Program-made: the position numbers and the translations under genes
Notes under the pieces: generated by a model
The model's database searches: none
Told to the model about the DNA's origin: nothing
Seen by the model: only the letters and a program-made list of their open reading frames with translations
Shown here: positions 1 through 7,344 of the stretch, piece after piece
Layout: the number at the start of each line of letters is the position of its first letter
Position numbering within the stretch: the first letter of the stretch is position 1
DNA from: JBOHPP01 sp050731755
Lineage (GTDB): Bacteria > Methylomirabilota > Methylomirabilia > Rokubacteriales > CSP1-6
Direction: 5' to 3'
DNA length: 14,082 nt
NCBI GenBank assembly: GCA_050731755.1
Contig: JBOHPP010000172.1
Location: forward strand, 1 to 14,082

Positions 1-20
1 GAAGGTCAGGAGGTCATGCA

Positions 21-1166
21 ATGAGGGACGCGGTCATCGTGGGTGCCGTGCGCACCGCCGTCGGTAAGAAGAACGGCCGGCTGTCGGCCGTCCGTCCGGA
101 CGATCTCGCCGCCGGGGTGCTCAGCGAGCTGGTCAAGCGGGTAGGGGTCGAGCCGACCGAGGTCGAGGACGTGATCCTGGGCTGCGTGGACCAGCTCGGC
201 GAGCAGGGGTTCAACATCGCCCGCAACGCGGCGCTCATCGCCGGATTCCCCGTTGACGTCTGCGGCACCACGCTCGATCGCATGTGCGGCTCCGGCCAGC
301 AAGCCGCCAACTTCGCGGCGATGGGCGTGATGGCCGGCCAGTACGACTGCGTCATCGCCGGGGGCGTCGAGCACATGACCCGTGTGCCGATGGGCTCCAA
401 CGCCATGGGACCGGGTGAGGGGCCGCTCTCGCCCCGGCTGCAGGAGCGCTACCAGATCGTCCCCCAGGGGATCTCGGCCGAGATGATCGCCGAGAAATGG
501 GGGCTCAAGCGCCCGGAGCTCGACGAGCTCGCGGCTCGGAGCCACGAGAGGGCCGGCCGGGCCCTCGCCGAGGGCCGGTTCCGGCGCGAGATCGTCCCGG
601 TCGCGCTCCCCGACGGCTCCGTCTTCGACACCGACGAGGGCGTGCGGGTGCCGGTGAACCGCGAGAAGATGACCCAGCTCCAGCCTTCGTTCAAGCCGGA
701 TGGCGTGGTCACCGCCGCCAACTCCTCGCAGATCTCGGACGGCGCCGCCGCGCTGCTGTTGATGTCGGAGGCCAAAGCGGCGGCGTTGGGCCTGCGCCCC
801 CGGGCTCGGGTGGTGGCGACGGCCCTGGCCGGCGTCGATCCCACCATCATGCTCACCGGCCCCATCCCGGCCACCCAGCGCGTGCTCGGCAAGGCCGGGC
901 TCCCGCTGGAGGCCATCGACCTCGTCGAGATCAACGAGGCCTTCGCCTCGGTGGTGCTGGCCTGGGAGCGTGAGCTTCGCCCGGACATGAGCAAGGTGAA
1001 CGTCAACGGCGGGGCCATCGCGCTCGGCCACCCGCTGGGCTGCTCGGGGGCCCGGCTCATGACTACGTTGCTTCACGAGCTGGAGCGGACCGGCGGGCGC
1101 TACGGACTTCAGACCATGTGCATCGGTTTCGGGCAGGGGATCGCCACGATCATCGAGCGGCTCTGA
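21..1166 (+). CDS. Thiolase (acetyl-CoA acetyltransferase / 3-ketoacyl-CoA thiolase)
   Basis: Predicted cytoplasmic thiolase that condenses two acyl-CoAs or cleaves 3-ketoacyl-CoA, in beta-oxidation or acetoacetyl-CoA metabolism. All catalytic motifs of the family are visible: the nucleophile Cys89 in LDRMCGSG, Asn305 in the NEAF motif, His337 in GGAIALGHPLGCSG, and the second Cys367 in CIGFGQG near the C-terminus. The length of 381 aa is slightly short but complete. The ATG at 21 is chosen because a strong Shine-Dalgarno AGGAGGT lies at 8-14, six bases upstream. The frame at 1-24 ends in TGA at 22-24, so an upstream gene may overlap this start by ATGA, which would make thiolase a translationally coupled operon member. 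Biosynthetic and degradative thiolases cannot be separated from sequence alone. A small Cys-rich frame follows 19 bases after the stop. Confidence 0.95.
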   Translation: MRDAVIVGAVRTAVGKKNGRLSAVRPDDLAAGVLSELVKRVGVEPTEVEDVILGCVDQLGEQGFNIARNAALIAGFPVDVCGTTLDRMCGSGQQAANFAAMGVMAGQYDCVIAGGVEHMTRVPMGSNAMGPGEGPLSPRLQERYQIVPQGISAEMIAEKWGLKRPELDELAARSHERAGRALAEGRFRREIVPVALPDGSVFDTDEGVRVPVNREKMTQLQPSFKPDGVVTAANSSQISDGAAALLLMSEAKAAALGLRPRARVVATALAGVDPTIMLTGPIPATQRVLGKAGLPLEAIDLVEINEAFASVVLAWERELRPDMSKVNVNGGAIALGHPLGCSGARLMTTLLHELERTGGRYGLQTMCIGFGQGIATIIERL

Positions 1167-1174
1167 GCCGCCGC

Positions 1175-1180
1175 GGAGGG
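1175..1180 (+). promoter_or_regulatory. Ribosome binding site of the small Cys-rich ORF
   Basis: GGAGGG lies five bases upstream of the ATG at 1186. This is a near-ideal Shine-Dalgarno in the short gap after thiolase, and it is the main reason to treat the 27-codon frame as translated. Confidence 0.6.
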
Positions 1181-1185
1181 AGACG

Positions 1186-1269
1186 ATGGCCGGGTTTCGC
1201 TGCGTGAAGTGCGGCAAGACGGCGCCGCTGCAGAAAGTGTGCTGCGGGCGTCCGATGAAGCGGTCGTAA
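1186..1269 (+). CDS. 27-aa Cys-rich miniprotein, desulforedoxin/zinc-ribbon-like
   Basis: A very short frame of 27 codons ending in TAA, 19 bases after the thiolase stop and preceded by a strong ribosome binding site. The product contains CVKC followed by nine residues and then VCCGRPM, giving Cys6, Cys9, Cys19 and Cys20. The arrangement C-x2-C ... C-C-G-x-x-M is the signature of desulforedoxin and of the N-terminal domain of desulfoferrodoxin, where four cysteines bind iron. Here the spacer between the Cys pairs is nine residues, clearly shorter than in desulforedoxin. I infer a one-metal (Fe or Zn) knuckle, possibly working with thiolase as zinc-ribbon partners do in some thiolase complexes, but no function is shown. 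It is too short for most gene finders. It could be a decayed fragment, although the intact Cys set and the RBS argue against that. Confidence 0.55.
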   Translation: MAGFRCVKCGKTAPLQKVCCGRPMKRS

Positions 1270-1338
1270 CCCGCTCGCAGCCAGGCGCGCACGTCGCCTC
1301 AGCGCTTCCCGCCTGCCCACTCCGAGCACTCCAGGCCG

Positions 1339-3393
1339 ATGATCATGGGGCTCGTCGGGTGGATCCCATATCTCTACTTGCTCCGCTTTCCCCTTGTGCT
1401 CGCGCTGAGCCTCCTGCTCCTCGTTCCGCTAGCCCTGTGGTGGGCGCCGTCAATGTTCCGGAACCTCCTGGTTCTCACGCCCGGTGGCATGCTCGTCGTG
1501 GCATTCTTCGCCTCCCTCGCTGCGTTCACCGTGATGGTCACGCGGCGGGTGGTGCTGATGCATGGGCCGGTTCGCTTCGACACCGAGCTGCGGCGCGTGG
1601 ACCCTGACCTGTCGGCGGGATCGATGGGCGCCCATCTTCTGGTCGTCGCGCCGCTGCTGGTGACGATTCTGGTCGAGTCCTATCGGGAGCACACGACTGG
1701 GCTGATTCCCGCGGTCTTCTTCATGGTGCTCGGCATTACCGCCGTCATTGTGATGTTCGCGGTGGCGGAGTGGCTTCGGCTGTTCCTCGCGCCTTGGGTA
1801 CCGGTTACGGCCAGCGCGCAGGAGCCCGATCTCCTCTTCCCCACGCGGGCTCCCGTCCTGGCTCAGGCATTCGCGCCCACGCGCCGTTCCGAGCCCGGGT
1901 GGGACGTACGCCGGCGCGCGACAGCATCGTTCCCATGGGCGGCGTGGCCAGTCCTCAAGGGTTACGTCGATCCACGCACTGGGCGGCTCCTGCCCGGTCA
2001 CCTGCTGAGTCTGTTGGCGTTCGCGATATTCCTCGTCATCTACTTCGGAGCGCGAGCCTGGGGCTGGCCCGAGGACCCCGGCGGGACCGAGATACCGGCG
2101 TTGGCGTTCCTGCTGATCGTCATCACCACGGCCACCTGGGGACTCGCCGGGGTGGCGTTCTTCCTCGACCGCTACCGGATCCCCACACTGGCGCCGCTGG
2201 CGGTGTGGCTCGCCATCGGGTGGATGTTGCCGAGCACGGACCACATCTTCGTGACGGAGTCCCCGCCGACGGGTCTCGCCTCAGTGGCCCCGGCCGCGAT
2301 CGTCGAGAAGAGCCCGCACGCGGTCATCACTGTCGTGGCCGCGAGCGGCGGCGGGATCCGCGCTGCCGGCTGGGCGGCCCGCGTGCTCACGGGCATCCAG
2401 GAGGCGGTGCCTGAATTCATCCAGTCGCTCCGCTTCGTGAGCGCGGTGTCGGGTGGTAGCGTCGGCACGCTGTACTTCTTCGAGCGCTGCGAGCGAGGAG
2501 CCGGTCGCTGTGACCCCGGCGGATTTTCCGCCATCCTGGACCGTGCCATGCGATCCAGCCTGAACGAGATCGGCTGGGGTTTCGCCTACCCTGACCTCGC
2601 CCGCGCGCTCTTGCCATTCGTCGGGCGGCTGGAACGGGACCGGGCCTGGGCCATGGAGCGCGCGTGGGCCCGGAACCTTTCTGTGCCCGACGTCCTGCTC
2701 TCCGCGTGGCGCGCGCGCTCCGCCCGGGGCGACCTGCCGGCCGTCGCCTTCAACGCGACCATCGTCGAGACCGGGCAGCGTCTCGTCATCGCCACGGCCG
2801 ACTTGCCGGAGGCGCTCACCTTCGACCGGCTCTACAAAGGCCGAGATGTCCGGGTCGTCACGGCGGTGCGACTGTCCGCGACGTTTCCCTTCGTCACCCC
2901 GGTCGCTCGGGCGGACCATCGCGACGGCAGCGGCGTTCCGTTATTCCACCTCGCCGACGGCGGCTACGTCGACAACGGTGGCATCGGCACGGCCGCGGAA
3001 TGGTTGGCTTCAGCGCTCGACGCCGGCCCGAAACGGCGCGTCGCGCTGGTCGAGGTCGACGCCGTCGTCAGTGAGAAGCAGGGTGAGGACCACGGGTGGC
3101 CATATCAGCTCGTGGCGCCTTTGGGCGCGCTCATGGCCATCCGCACCCAGGCGCCCCGGGAGCGCAACGAGTTCGCGCTGCGCCTGCTCCAAACACAGTG
3201 GAAGTCCGCCTTCCAGCGATTCTGCTTCAGATACGAGGCGGACGAAAATCCGCTGTCCTGGCATCTCAGTCCGGAGCAACAGCGGAAGATCCGGGACGCG
3301 TGGATGGCGCCGCGCAATCAGGCCGAGTTGTCGCGGCTCCGCCATTTCCTGTCGGGCGCGGAGGTCGAGTCGTCCGGACGACCCTGTACGTGA
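1339..3393 (+). CDS. Membrane-anchored patatin-like phospholipase family protein
   Basis: A 684-aa protein with two parts. Residues about 10-300 contain roughly seven hydrophobic segments (about 10-33, 42-68, 97-113, 122-150, 222-240, 250-275 and 283-300). Residues from about 325 to the end form a patatin-like hydrolase domain with all expected elements: the glycine-rich oxyanion loop SGGGIR at 336-341, the nucleophile elbow GGSVG with Ser374, and the catalytic Asp540 in ADGGYVDN. Patatins use a Ser-Asp dyad to hydrolyse acyl esters of lipids. Here the enzyme would sit on the inner membrane, with the lipid substrate unknown. The start is uncertain: ATG at 1339 and ATG at 1345 are both in frame, and neither has a convincing Shine-Dalgarno. 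No other start lies between them and the TAA at 1267. The gene converges on the next one, leaving only 20 bases between the stops and no clear terminator hairpin. Confidence 0.85.
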   Translation: MIMGLVGWIPYLYLLRFPLVLALSLLLLVPLALWWAPSMFRNLLVLTPGGMLVVAFFASLAAFTVMVTRRVVLMHGPVRFDTELRRVDPDLSAGSMGAHLLVVAPLLVTILVESYREHTTGLIPAVFFMVLGITAVIVMFAVAEWLRLFLAPWVPVTASAQEPDLLFPTRAPVLAQAFAPTRRSEPGWDVRRRATASFPWAAWPVLKGYVDPRTGRLLPGHLLSLLAFAIFLVIYFGARAWGWPEDPGGTEIPALAFLLIVITTATWGLAGVAFFLDRYRIPTLAPLAVWLAIGWMLPSTDHIFVTESPPTGLASVAPAAIVEKSPHAVITVVAASGGGIRAAGWAARVLTGIQEAVPEFIQSLRFVSAVSGGSVGTLYFFERCERGAGRCDPGGFSAILDRAMRSSLNEIGWGFAYPDLARALLPFVGRLERDRAWAMERAWARNLSVPDVLLSAWRARSARGDLPAVAFNATIVETGQRLVIATADLPEALTFDRLYKGRDVRVVTAVRLSATFPFVTPVARADHRDGSGVPLFHLADGGYVDNGGIGTAAEWLASALDAGPKRRVALVEVDAVVSEKQGEDHGWPYQLVAPLGALMAIRTQAPRERNEFALRLLQTQWKSAFQRFCFRYEADENPLSWHLSPEQQRKIRDAWMAPRNQAELSRLRHFLSGAEVESSGRPCT

Positions 3394-3413
3394 GGCCAAG
3401 CCGTCGATCTTCA

Positions 3414-3944
3414 TTAGCGTGGCCGGCGCTTCCGCCGCCACAGCAGGGCCAGCGCCGCGGCCAGACCAGCCGGAAGCCAGATCCAGAGGAGTTCGCTGGC
3501 CATGACGCGCCGGCCCCACTCGGAGAAGAACGTGGCGACGCCGATGGGTGAAACCTCGATCGGCCGGACGGGGAAGAAGTACCGCCCATTGGAGAACGGC
3601 GCGAAGAAGGCGACGCCGACCCCGCCATTGGTGAAGGCGTCGAGCACGCCGTGCGAGGCTGTCGCCAGAAAGAGGTAGGCCCAGAGCCGGCCGCGCCAGG
3701 CAGCAGACCCGGCCAACGGCAGCAGGAGCGCGGCCAGCGCCGCGGCGAAGGCGAGCGAGTGGGTGAGGCCTCGGTGGCCGAGAAGGTCTCTGTAGGGGAC
3801 CCCGACGCGAAAGCCCACGACGTCGACATCCGGAAGCACGCTGGCGATCGCGCCGAGCGCGAGGACGCGGACCGGGATGCGTCCCGGCAGTACGATCGGG
3901 GCGAGCGCCACCGCGACGGCAGCATGCGAGAAGATCGAGGCCAT
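3414..3944 (-). CDS. YdjM-like membrane-bound metal-dependent hydrolase
   Basis: A 176-aa polytopic membrane protein of the YdjM type (LexA-regulated inner membrane putative hydrolase family, PF04307). Conserved His/Asp motifs sit at helix ends: FSHAAVAVA at the N-terminus (His7), LPDVDVVGF, GHRGLTHS, and ASHGVLDAFTNGG. They probably form a metal site at the membrane surface. About four hydrophobic segments alternate with these motifs, and the C-terminus is the basic tail RRKRRPR. The family's biochemical reaction is not established, so the hydrolase name rests on the motif pattern. ATG at 3944 aligns with the usual SHxxxA N-terminus. There is no Shine-Dalgarno before it, and a promoter-like pair lies so close that the transcript may be nearly leaderless. 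The gene is divergent from the sulfatase operon and convergent with the patatin-like gene, so it is probably monocistronic. Confidence 0.85.
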   Translation of the reverse strand: MASIFSHAAVAVALAPIVLPGRIPVRVLALGAIASVLPDVDVVGFRVGVPYRDLLGHRGLTHSLAFAAALAALLLPLAGSAAWRGRLWAYLFLATASHGVLDAFTNGGVGVAFFAPFSNGRYFFPVRPIEVSPIGVATFFSEWGRRVMASELLWIWLPAGLAAALALLWRRKRRPR

Positions 3945-3952
3945 TAGCTAAG

Positions 3953-3981
3953 GGTATTCGTTTGGGGCCTGCTCTAGTCTA
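3953..3981 (-). promoter_or_regulatory. Possible promoter of the YdjM-like gene
   Basis: On the minus strand TAGACT (3981-3976, four of six matches to TTGACA) is separated by 17 bases from AATACC (3958-3953, three of six matches to TATAAT). Transcription would start about at the ATG at 3944. The match is weak and was made by eye. An odd palindrome TCTAGTCTAGA (3973-3983) covers the -35 element and could be an operator. Confidence 0.22.
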
Positions 3982-3986
3982 GACCG

Positions 3987-4024
3987 GAGGGATCAGATGG
4001 GCCGCCGGTGTCCCTGATCCCCTC
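3987..4024. repeat. Inverted repeat in the divergent ydjM-like/sulfatase intergenic region
   Basis: GAGGGATCAG at 3987-3996 is complementary to CTGATCCCCTC at 4014-4024, with one bulged base and a 17-base loop. No T-run follows, so it does not look like an intrinsic terminator. It is followed by two abutting perfect 8-base palindromes, TCCCGGGA (4023-4030) and TGGGCCCA (4031-4038). The cluster lies 73-124 bases before the sulfatase ATG. It could be a 5' UTR structure or regulator binding sites for the sulfatase-TTT operon. Confidence 0.4.
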
Positions 4025-4097
4025 CCGGGATGGGCCCAGGGAGAAATATCGGCAGGCCGACCTGAGGTGAAGGCATACTCCCACCACGCGGCTCGTC

Positions 4098-4106
4098 GGA
4101 GGAGGG
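4098..4106 (+). promoter_or_regulatory. Ribosome binding site of the sulfatase gene
   Basis: GGAGGAGGG ends four bases before the ATG at 4111. It is the strongest Shine-Dalgarno in the region and fixes the sulfatase start. Confidence 0.7.
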
Positions 4107-4110
4107 TGCC

Positions 4111-6354
4111 ATGGACAACGACGTCGAGTTCCACGGGGTCGTCGGCCGCACCTGGCGCGAGTCGACGCCGTGGTGGCCCGAGCCTGGGCGGCCCCCGGCC
4201 GGCGCGCCGAACGTCCTCTTCGTCGTGCTCGACGATGTCGGGTTCTCCGACCTCGGCTGCTACGGGTCGGAGATCGACACGCCGGCGATGGACCGGCTGG
4301 CCGCCGGTGGCCTCCGCTATAACAACTTCCACGTGACCTCGATGTGCTCGCCGACCCGCGCGTGCCTGCTGACGGGCCGCAATGCGCACGCGGTCGGGAT
4401 GGGGATCATCGCGGAGTGGGCGACCGGCTTTCCCGGCTATCGCGGCCGGATCACGCGTCGCGCGGCCACCCTGGCGGAGATCTTGCGCGAGCACGCCTAC
4501 AACACGCTCGCCGTCGGCAAGTGGCACCTCACGCCCCTGGCGGAGGCGACGGCCGCCGGCCCGTTCGGCGACTGGCCGCTCGCCCGTGGCTTCGACCGCT
4601 GGTACGGATTCCACGGCGCGCTGACCGACCAGTGGAACCCCGAGCTGTTCGAGGACAACCACGTGATCGACCGCCGGCGCGACGGCTATCACCTCAGCGA
4701 GGAGCTCGTGGATCGCGCGATCGCGTTCGTGCGCGATCAGCAGTCCGTCGCGCCCGAGAAGCCGTTCTTCCTGTACGTCGCCTTGGGCGCGTGTCACTGG
4801 CCGCACCACGTACCCGCCCGGTACCTCGAGAAGTACCGCGGCCGCTACGATGTCGGCTGGGACGCGGTCCGCGACGCGCGACTCGAGCGCCAGACGACGC
4901 TCGGGATCGTGCCGGCGTCCACCGGGCTCGCGCCGCGGAATCCGGGGGTCGCCGCGTGGAGCGCACTCTCGGCCGAGGAGCGGCGCCTGGTCGCGCGCCT
5001 CCAGGAGGCGTACGCCGCGTTCTTGGATCACACCGACGTCCAGATCGGACGGTTGCTCGCCTTCCTCCACACGATCGGCCGGCTCGACGACACGCTGATC
5101 GTCCTCCTCTCCGACAACGGCGCGAGTCCCGAGGGCGGGGCGACCGGCGCGCTGAACGAGCGCAAGCACCTCGCCTACGAGCCGGAGACGCTCGCGGAGA
5201 CGCTCGCCGGCATCGATTCGATCGGCACCGCGCACGCGTTCAACCACTACCCGACGGGCTGGGCGCAGGCGAGCAACACGCCGCTCAAGTGGTACAAGAA
5301 GGACACCCACGGCGGTGGGATCCGCGCGCCGTTGCTCGTGCACTGGCCTGCGCGCGGCGGCGATCGCGGACGCATCCGTACCCAGTACCACCACGTCGTC
5401 GACGTCGTCCCCACCGTGCTCGACATCCTCGGCATCGAGGCGCCCACGATGTACCGCGGCGTCCCGCAGCTGCCCATCCACGGCGTGAGCCTGGCCTACA
5501 CCTTCGACTCGGCGGACGCGCCGACGCGCAAGGTCACGCAGCACTACGAGCTGCTGGGCGACCGGGCGTTGTGGCATCGCGGCTGGAAGGCGGTCGCCCA
5601 CCACGACAAGAGCGCCGACTTCGAGGCCGACCGCTGGGAGCTCTATCACACCGACGAGGACTTCTCGGAATGCCGCGACCTCGCGGACACGCAGCCCGAG
5701 CGCCTCCGCGAGCTGATCGACCGGTGGTGGGTCGATGCCGGGGCCAACCAGGTGCTGCCGCTCGACGACCGCGAGTACGAGCGCGTCGCCGAGGCCGTCC
5801 GCGCCCGCGCGAGATCGCGCTACGTGTATTACCCTGACATGGCGCGCATCGACCGGCTGAGCGCGCCCGACGTCACCGATCGCTCGTGGAGCGTCGCCGC
5901 GGAGGTCGAGATCCCCGCCAGCGGCGTCGAGGGCGTCGTGCTCGCCATGGGAACGCGCTTCGCCGGCTACGTGCTCTACGTGAAGGACGGTCGCTGCGCC
6001 TACGAGTACGTGTACTCGCAGAGCGTCCAGCACGTGATCGGCTCCGACATCCCGGTGCCCCCCGGCCGCGTCGAGCTACGCTACGAGTTCACGCGGACCG
6101 GCCCGCGCCGTGGCCGCGGAGCGCTCTTCGTGGACGGCAAGCTCGTGGGCACGGCCGAGATCCCGCAAACGTGGCCGGTCCACGGAACGACCGGCGGCAT
6201 CCACTGCGGGCGCGACGGCGGTGCCGCGGTGAGCAGCGCGTACGCGTGTCCGTTCGCGTTCACCGGAACGATTCATCGTGTCGTGGTGGAGCTGGCGCGC
6301 GACGGCGCGGCCGACGCCGCGGGCGCCGCCCGCCACACGCTCGAGGAGGAGTGA
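4111..6354 (+). CDS. Arylsulfatase, formylglycine-dependent type I sulfatase
   Basis: A 747-aa sulfatase of the alkaline phosphatase superfamily (PF00884) that hydrolyses sulfate esters. The active site is complete: Asp41-Asp42 in LDDVGFSD, the formylglycine site Cys79 in CSPTR with Arg83 and the downstream LTGR, Lys137 and His139 in GKWHL, His229 in CHWP, Asp335-Asn336 in SDNG, and a lysine near 396 in WYKKDTHGGG. The Cys-type motif means a maturase must oxidise Cys79; none is encoded in this window. About 190 C-terminal residues after the catalytic part resemble a beta-sandwich (concanavalin/laminin-G-like) domain, as in long mycobacterial AtsA/AtsD-like sulfatases. The N-terminus has no signal peptide, so the enzyme should be cytoplasmic. 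It is the first gene of a tight operon: tctC starts three bases after its stop, using the GAGGAGGAG at the sulfatase 3' end as its ribosome binding site. The substrate is unknown. Confidence 0.93.
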   Translation: MDNDVEFHGVVGRTWRESTPWWPEPGRPPAGAPNVLFVVLDDVGFSDLGCYGSEIDTPAMDRLAAGGLRYNNFHVTSMCSPTRACLLTGRNAHAVGMGIIAEWATGFPGYRGRITRRAATLAEILREHAYNTLAVGKWHLTPLAEATAAGPFGDWPLARGFDRWYGFHGALTDQWNPELFEDNHVIDRRRDGYHLSEELVDRAIAFVRDQQSVAPEKPFFLYVALGACHWPHHVPARYLEKYRGRYDVGWDAVRDARLERQTTLGIVPASTGLAPRNPGVAAWSALSAEERRLVARLQEAYAAFLDHTDVQIGRLLAFLHTIGRLDDTLIVLLSDNGASPEGGATGALNERKHLAYEPETLAETLAGIDSIGTAHAFNHYPTGWAQASNTPLKWYKKDTHGGGIRAPLLVHWPARGGDRGRIRTQYHHVVDVVPTVLDILGIEAPTMYRGVPQLPIHGVSLAYTFDSADAPTRKVTQHYELLGDRALWHRGWKAVAHHDKSADFEADRWELYHTDEDFSECRDLADTQPERLRELIDRWWVDAGANQVLPLDDREYERVAEAVRARARSRYVYYPDMARIDRLSAPDVTDRSWSVAAEVEIPASGVEGVVLAMGTRFAGYVLYVKDGRCAYEYVYSQSVQHVIGSDIPVPPGRVELRYEFTRTGPRRGRGALFVDGKLVGTAEIPQTWPVHGTTGGIHCGRDGGAAVSSAYACPFAFTGTIHRVVVELARDGAADAAGAARHTLEEE

Positions 6355-6357
6355 GCG

Positions 6358-7344
6358 ATGACGACTCTCGCCCGGATCCGTCTGGCGGTGACTACTGGCT
6401 TGTTCCTCTCGCTGGCCGCGCTCGTGGCCACGGCGGGCCCGGCCGCGAGCTATCCGACGAAACCCGTCACGTTCATCGTCCCGTTCAAGGCCGGCTCGGC
6501 GCCCGACACCACCTTCCGGGTGCTCGCCGAGCTGGCGGAGAAGGATCTCGGACAGAAGATCGTGATCCTGAACCGCCCCGGCCCCGGCGGGACCATCGGC
6601 ATCAGCGAAGTCCTTCAATCGGCTCCGGACGGTTACACGATCGGCATGGCGGCGCTGGCCGGGATCGTCCTCCAGCCGCTGTTCCAGGACTTGCCGTACA
6701 AGGGCCCGGACGACATGACCCTGATTGCCCAGGTCAACGAGGCGCCGACGGCGCTGGCCGTGAACGCGAACGCCCCCTGGCGGACGCTCGAGGAGTTCCT
6801 CGCGGAGGCGCGCAAGCGGCCGGGGCAACTGACGATCGGGATGGGAAGCGGGCTCCACACGATCCTCCACGTCCAGGCGGCGCTGCTCGAGAAGCAGGCC
6901 GGCGTGAGGTTCAGCCCCATTCCATTCGAGGCGGGCGCCCAGCTTCCCGCGCTGCTGGGCGGCAGCATCGACGCGGCGATCGGGCAGACGGTGCTGTTCT
7001 CGCCTCAGGCGAAGGCCGGCAAGATCCGCCCGCTCGCTCAGTCCGGCCCCAGGCGCCAGAAGGGCTACGAGGAGGTCCCGACGTTCAAGGACCGCGGCTT
7101 CGATATCACCTTCGTCCCGTACGAGGTCGTGATCGCGCCGAAGGGTCTGCCGCGGCCGGCGGTGGAGAAGCTCACGGGCGTGTTCAAGAAGGCGACGGAA
7201 AGCCAGGCGTTCAAGGAGTACGCCGACCGGCGTGGGCTCGAGGTCCGGTATCTCGGCCCGGCGGAGCTGAGGGAACGACTCCAGACCGACGTGACGGTGC
7301 TGCAGCGGGTCGTCGAGGACTTCGGCTGGCCGAAGAAGAAGTAG
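6358..7344 (+). CDS. tctC: Tripartite tricarboxylate transporter substrate-binding protein (TctC/Bug family)
   Basis: A 328-aa periplasmic binding protein of the Bug/TctC family, which captures carboxylates or related small molecules for a TctAB membrane pair. Residues 1-31 form a classical Sec signal peptide (basic Arg6/Arg8, hydrophobic core, cleavage likely after AAS, before YPTKP). The mature start YPTKPVTFIVPF, the NRPGPGGTIG motif near residue 70 and APDGYTIG are typical. The ligand loop reads KAGSAPDTTFR with Asp50, instead of the common PGGxxD form, so substrate preference may differ. The start ATG lies three bases after the sulfatase stop with a strong overlapping ribosome binding site, which implies coupled expression. 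No cysteine follows the signal, so it is a soluble periplasmic protein rather than a lipoprotein. Confidence 0.93.
   Translation: MTTLARIRLAVTTGLFLSLAALVATAGPAASYPTKPVTFIVPFKAGSAPDTTFRVLAELAEKDLGQKIVILNRPGPGGTIGISEVLQSAPDGYTIGMAALAGIVLQPLFQDLPYKGPDDMTLIAQVNEAPTALAVNANAPWRTLEEFLAEARKRPGQLTIGMGSGLHTILHVQAALLEKQAGVRFSPIPFEAGAQLPALLGGSIDAAIGQTVLFSPQAKAGKIRPLAQSGPRRQKGYEEVPTFKDRGFDITFVPYEVVIAPKGLPRPAVEKLTGVFKKATESQAFKEYADRRGLEVRYLGPAELRERLQTDVTVLQRVVEDFGWPKKK

Noticed and set aside
1..24. Seven-codon tail of an upstream gene ending TGA with ATGA overlap to thiolase
   Set aside because: Plausible, but seven codons are too few to identify or support a gene; noted only under thiolase.
1083..1166. 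Thiolase C-terminal motif CIGFGQG with Phe instead of Gly
   Set aside because: FadA-type thiolases also vary at this position (for example CIGLGQG), so it is not a defect.
6..1292. Long minus-strand open frame (428 codons) across thiolase
   Set aside because: His/Arg/Gly-rich antisense shadow of a clear thiolase with all catalytic motifs.
4067..4336. Plus-strand frame starting 44 bases before the sulfatase
   Set aside because: Overlaps the sulfatase in another frame, Arg/Ser-rich, with no ribosome binding site.
3979..6033. 684-codon minus-strand frame opposite the sulfatase
   Set aside because: Antisense of the sulfatase; composition is typical of shadow frames in GC-rich DNA and no family is recognisable.
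5886..7343. Extension of the tctB frame upstream through tctC and the sulfatase end
   Set aside because: Arg/Gly-rich out-of-frame reading of real genes; tctB begins at the GTG near 7344.
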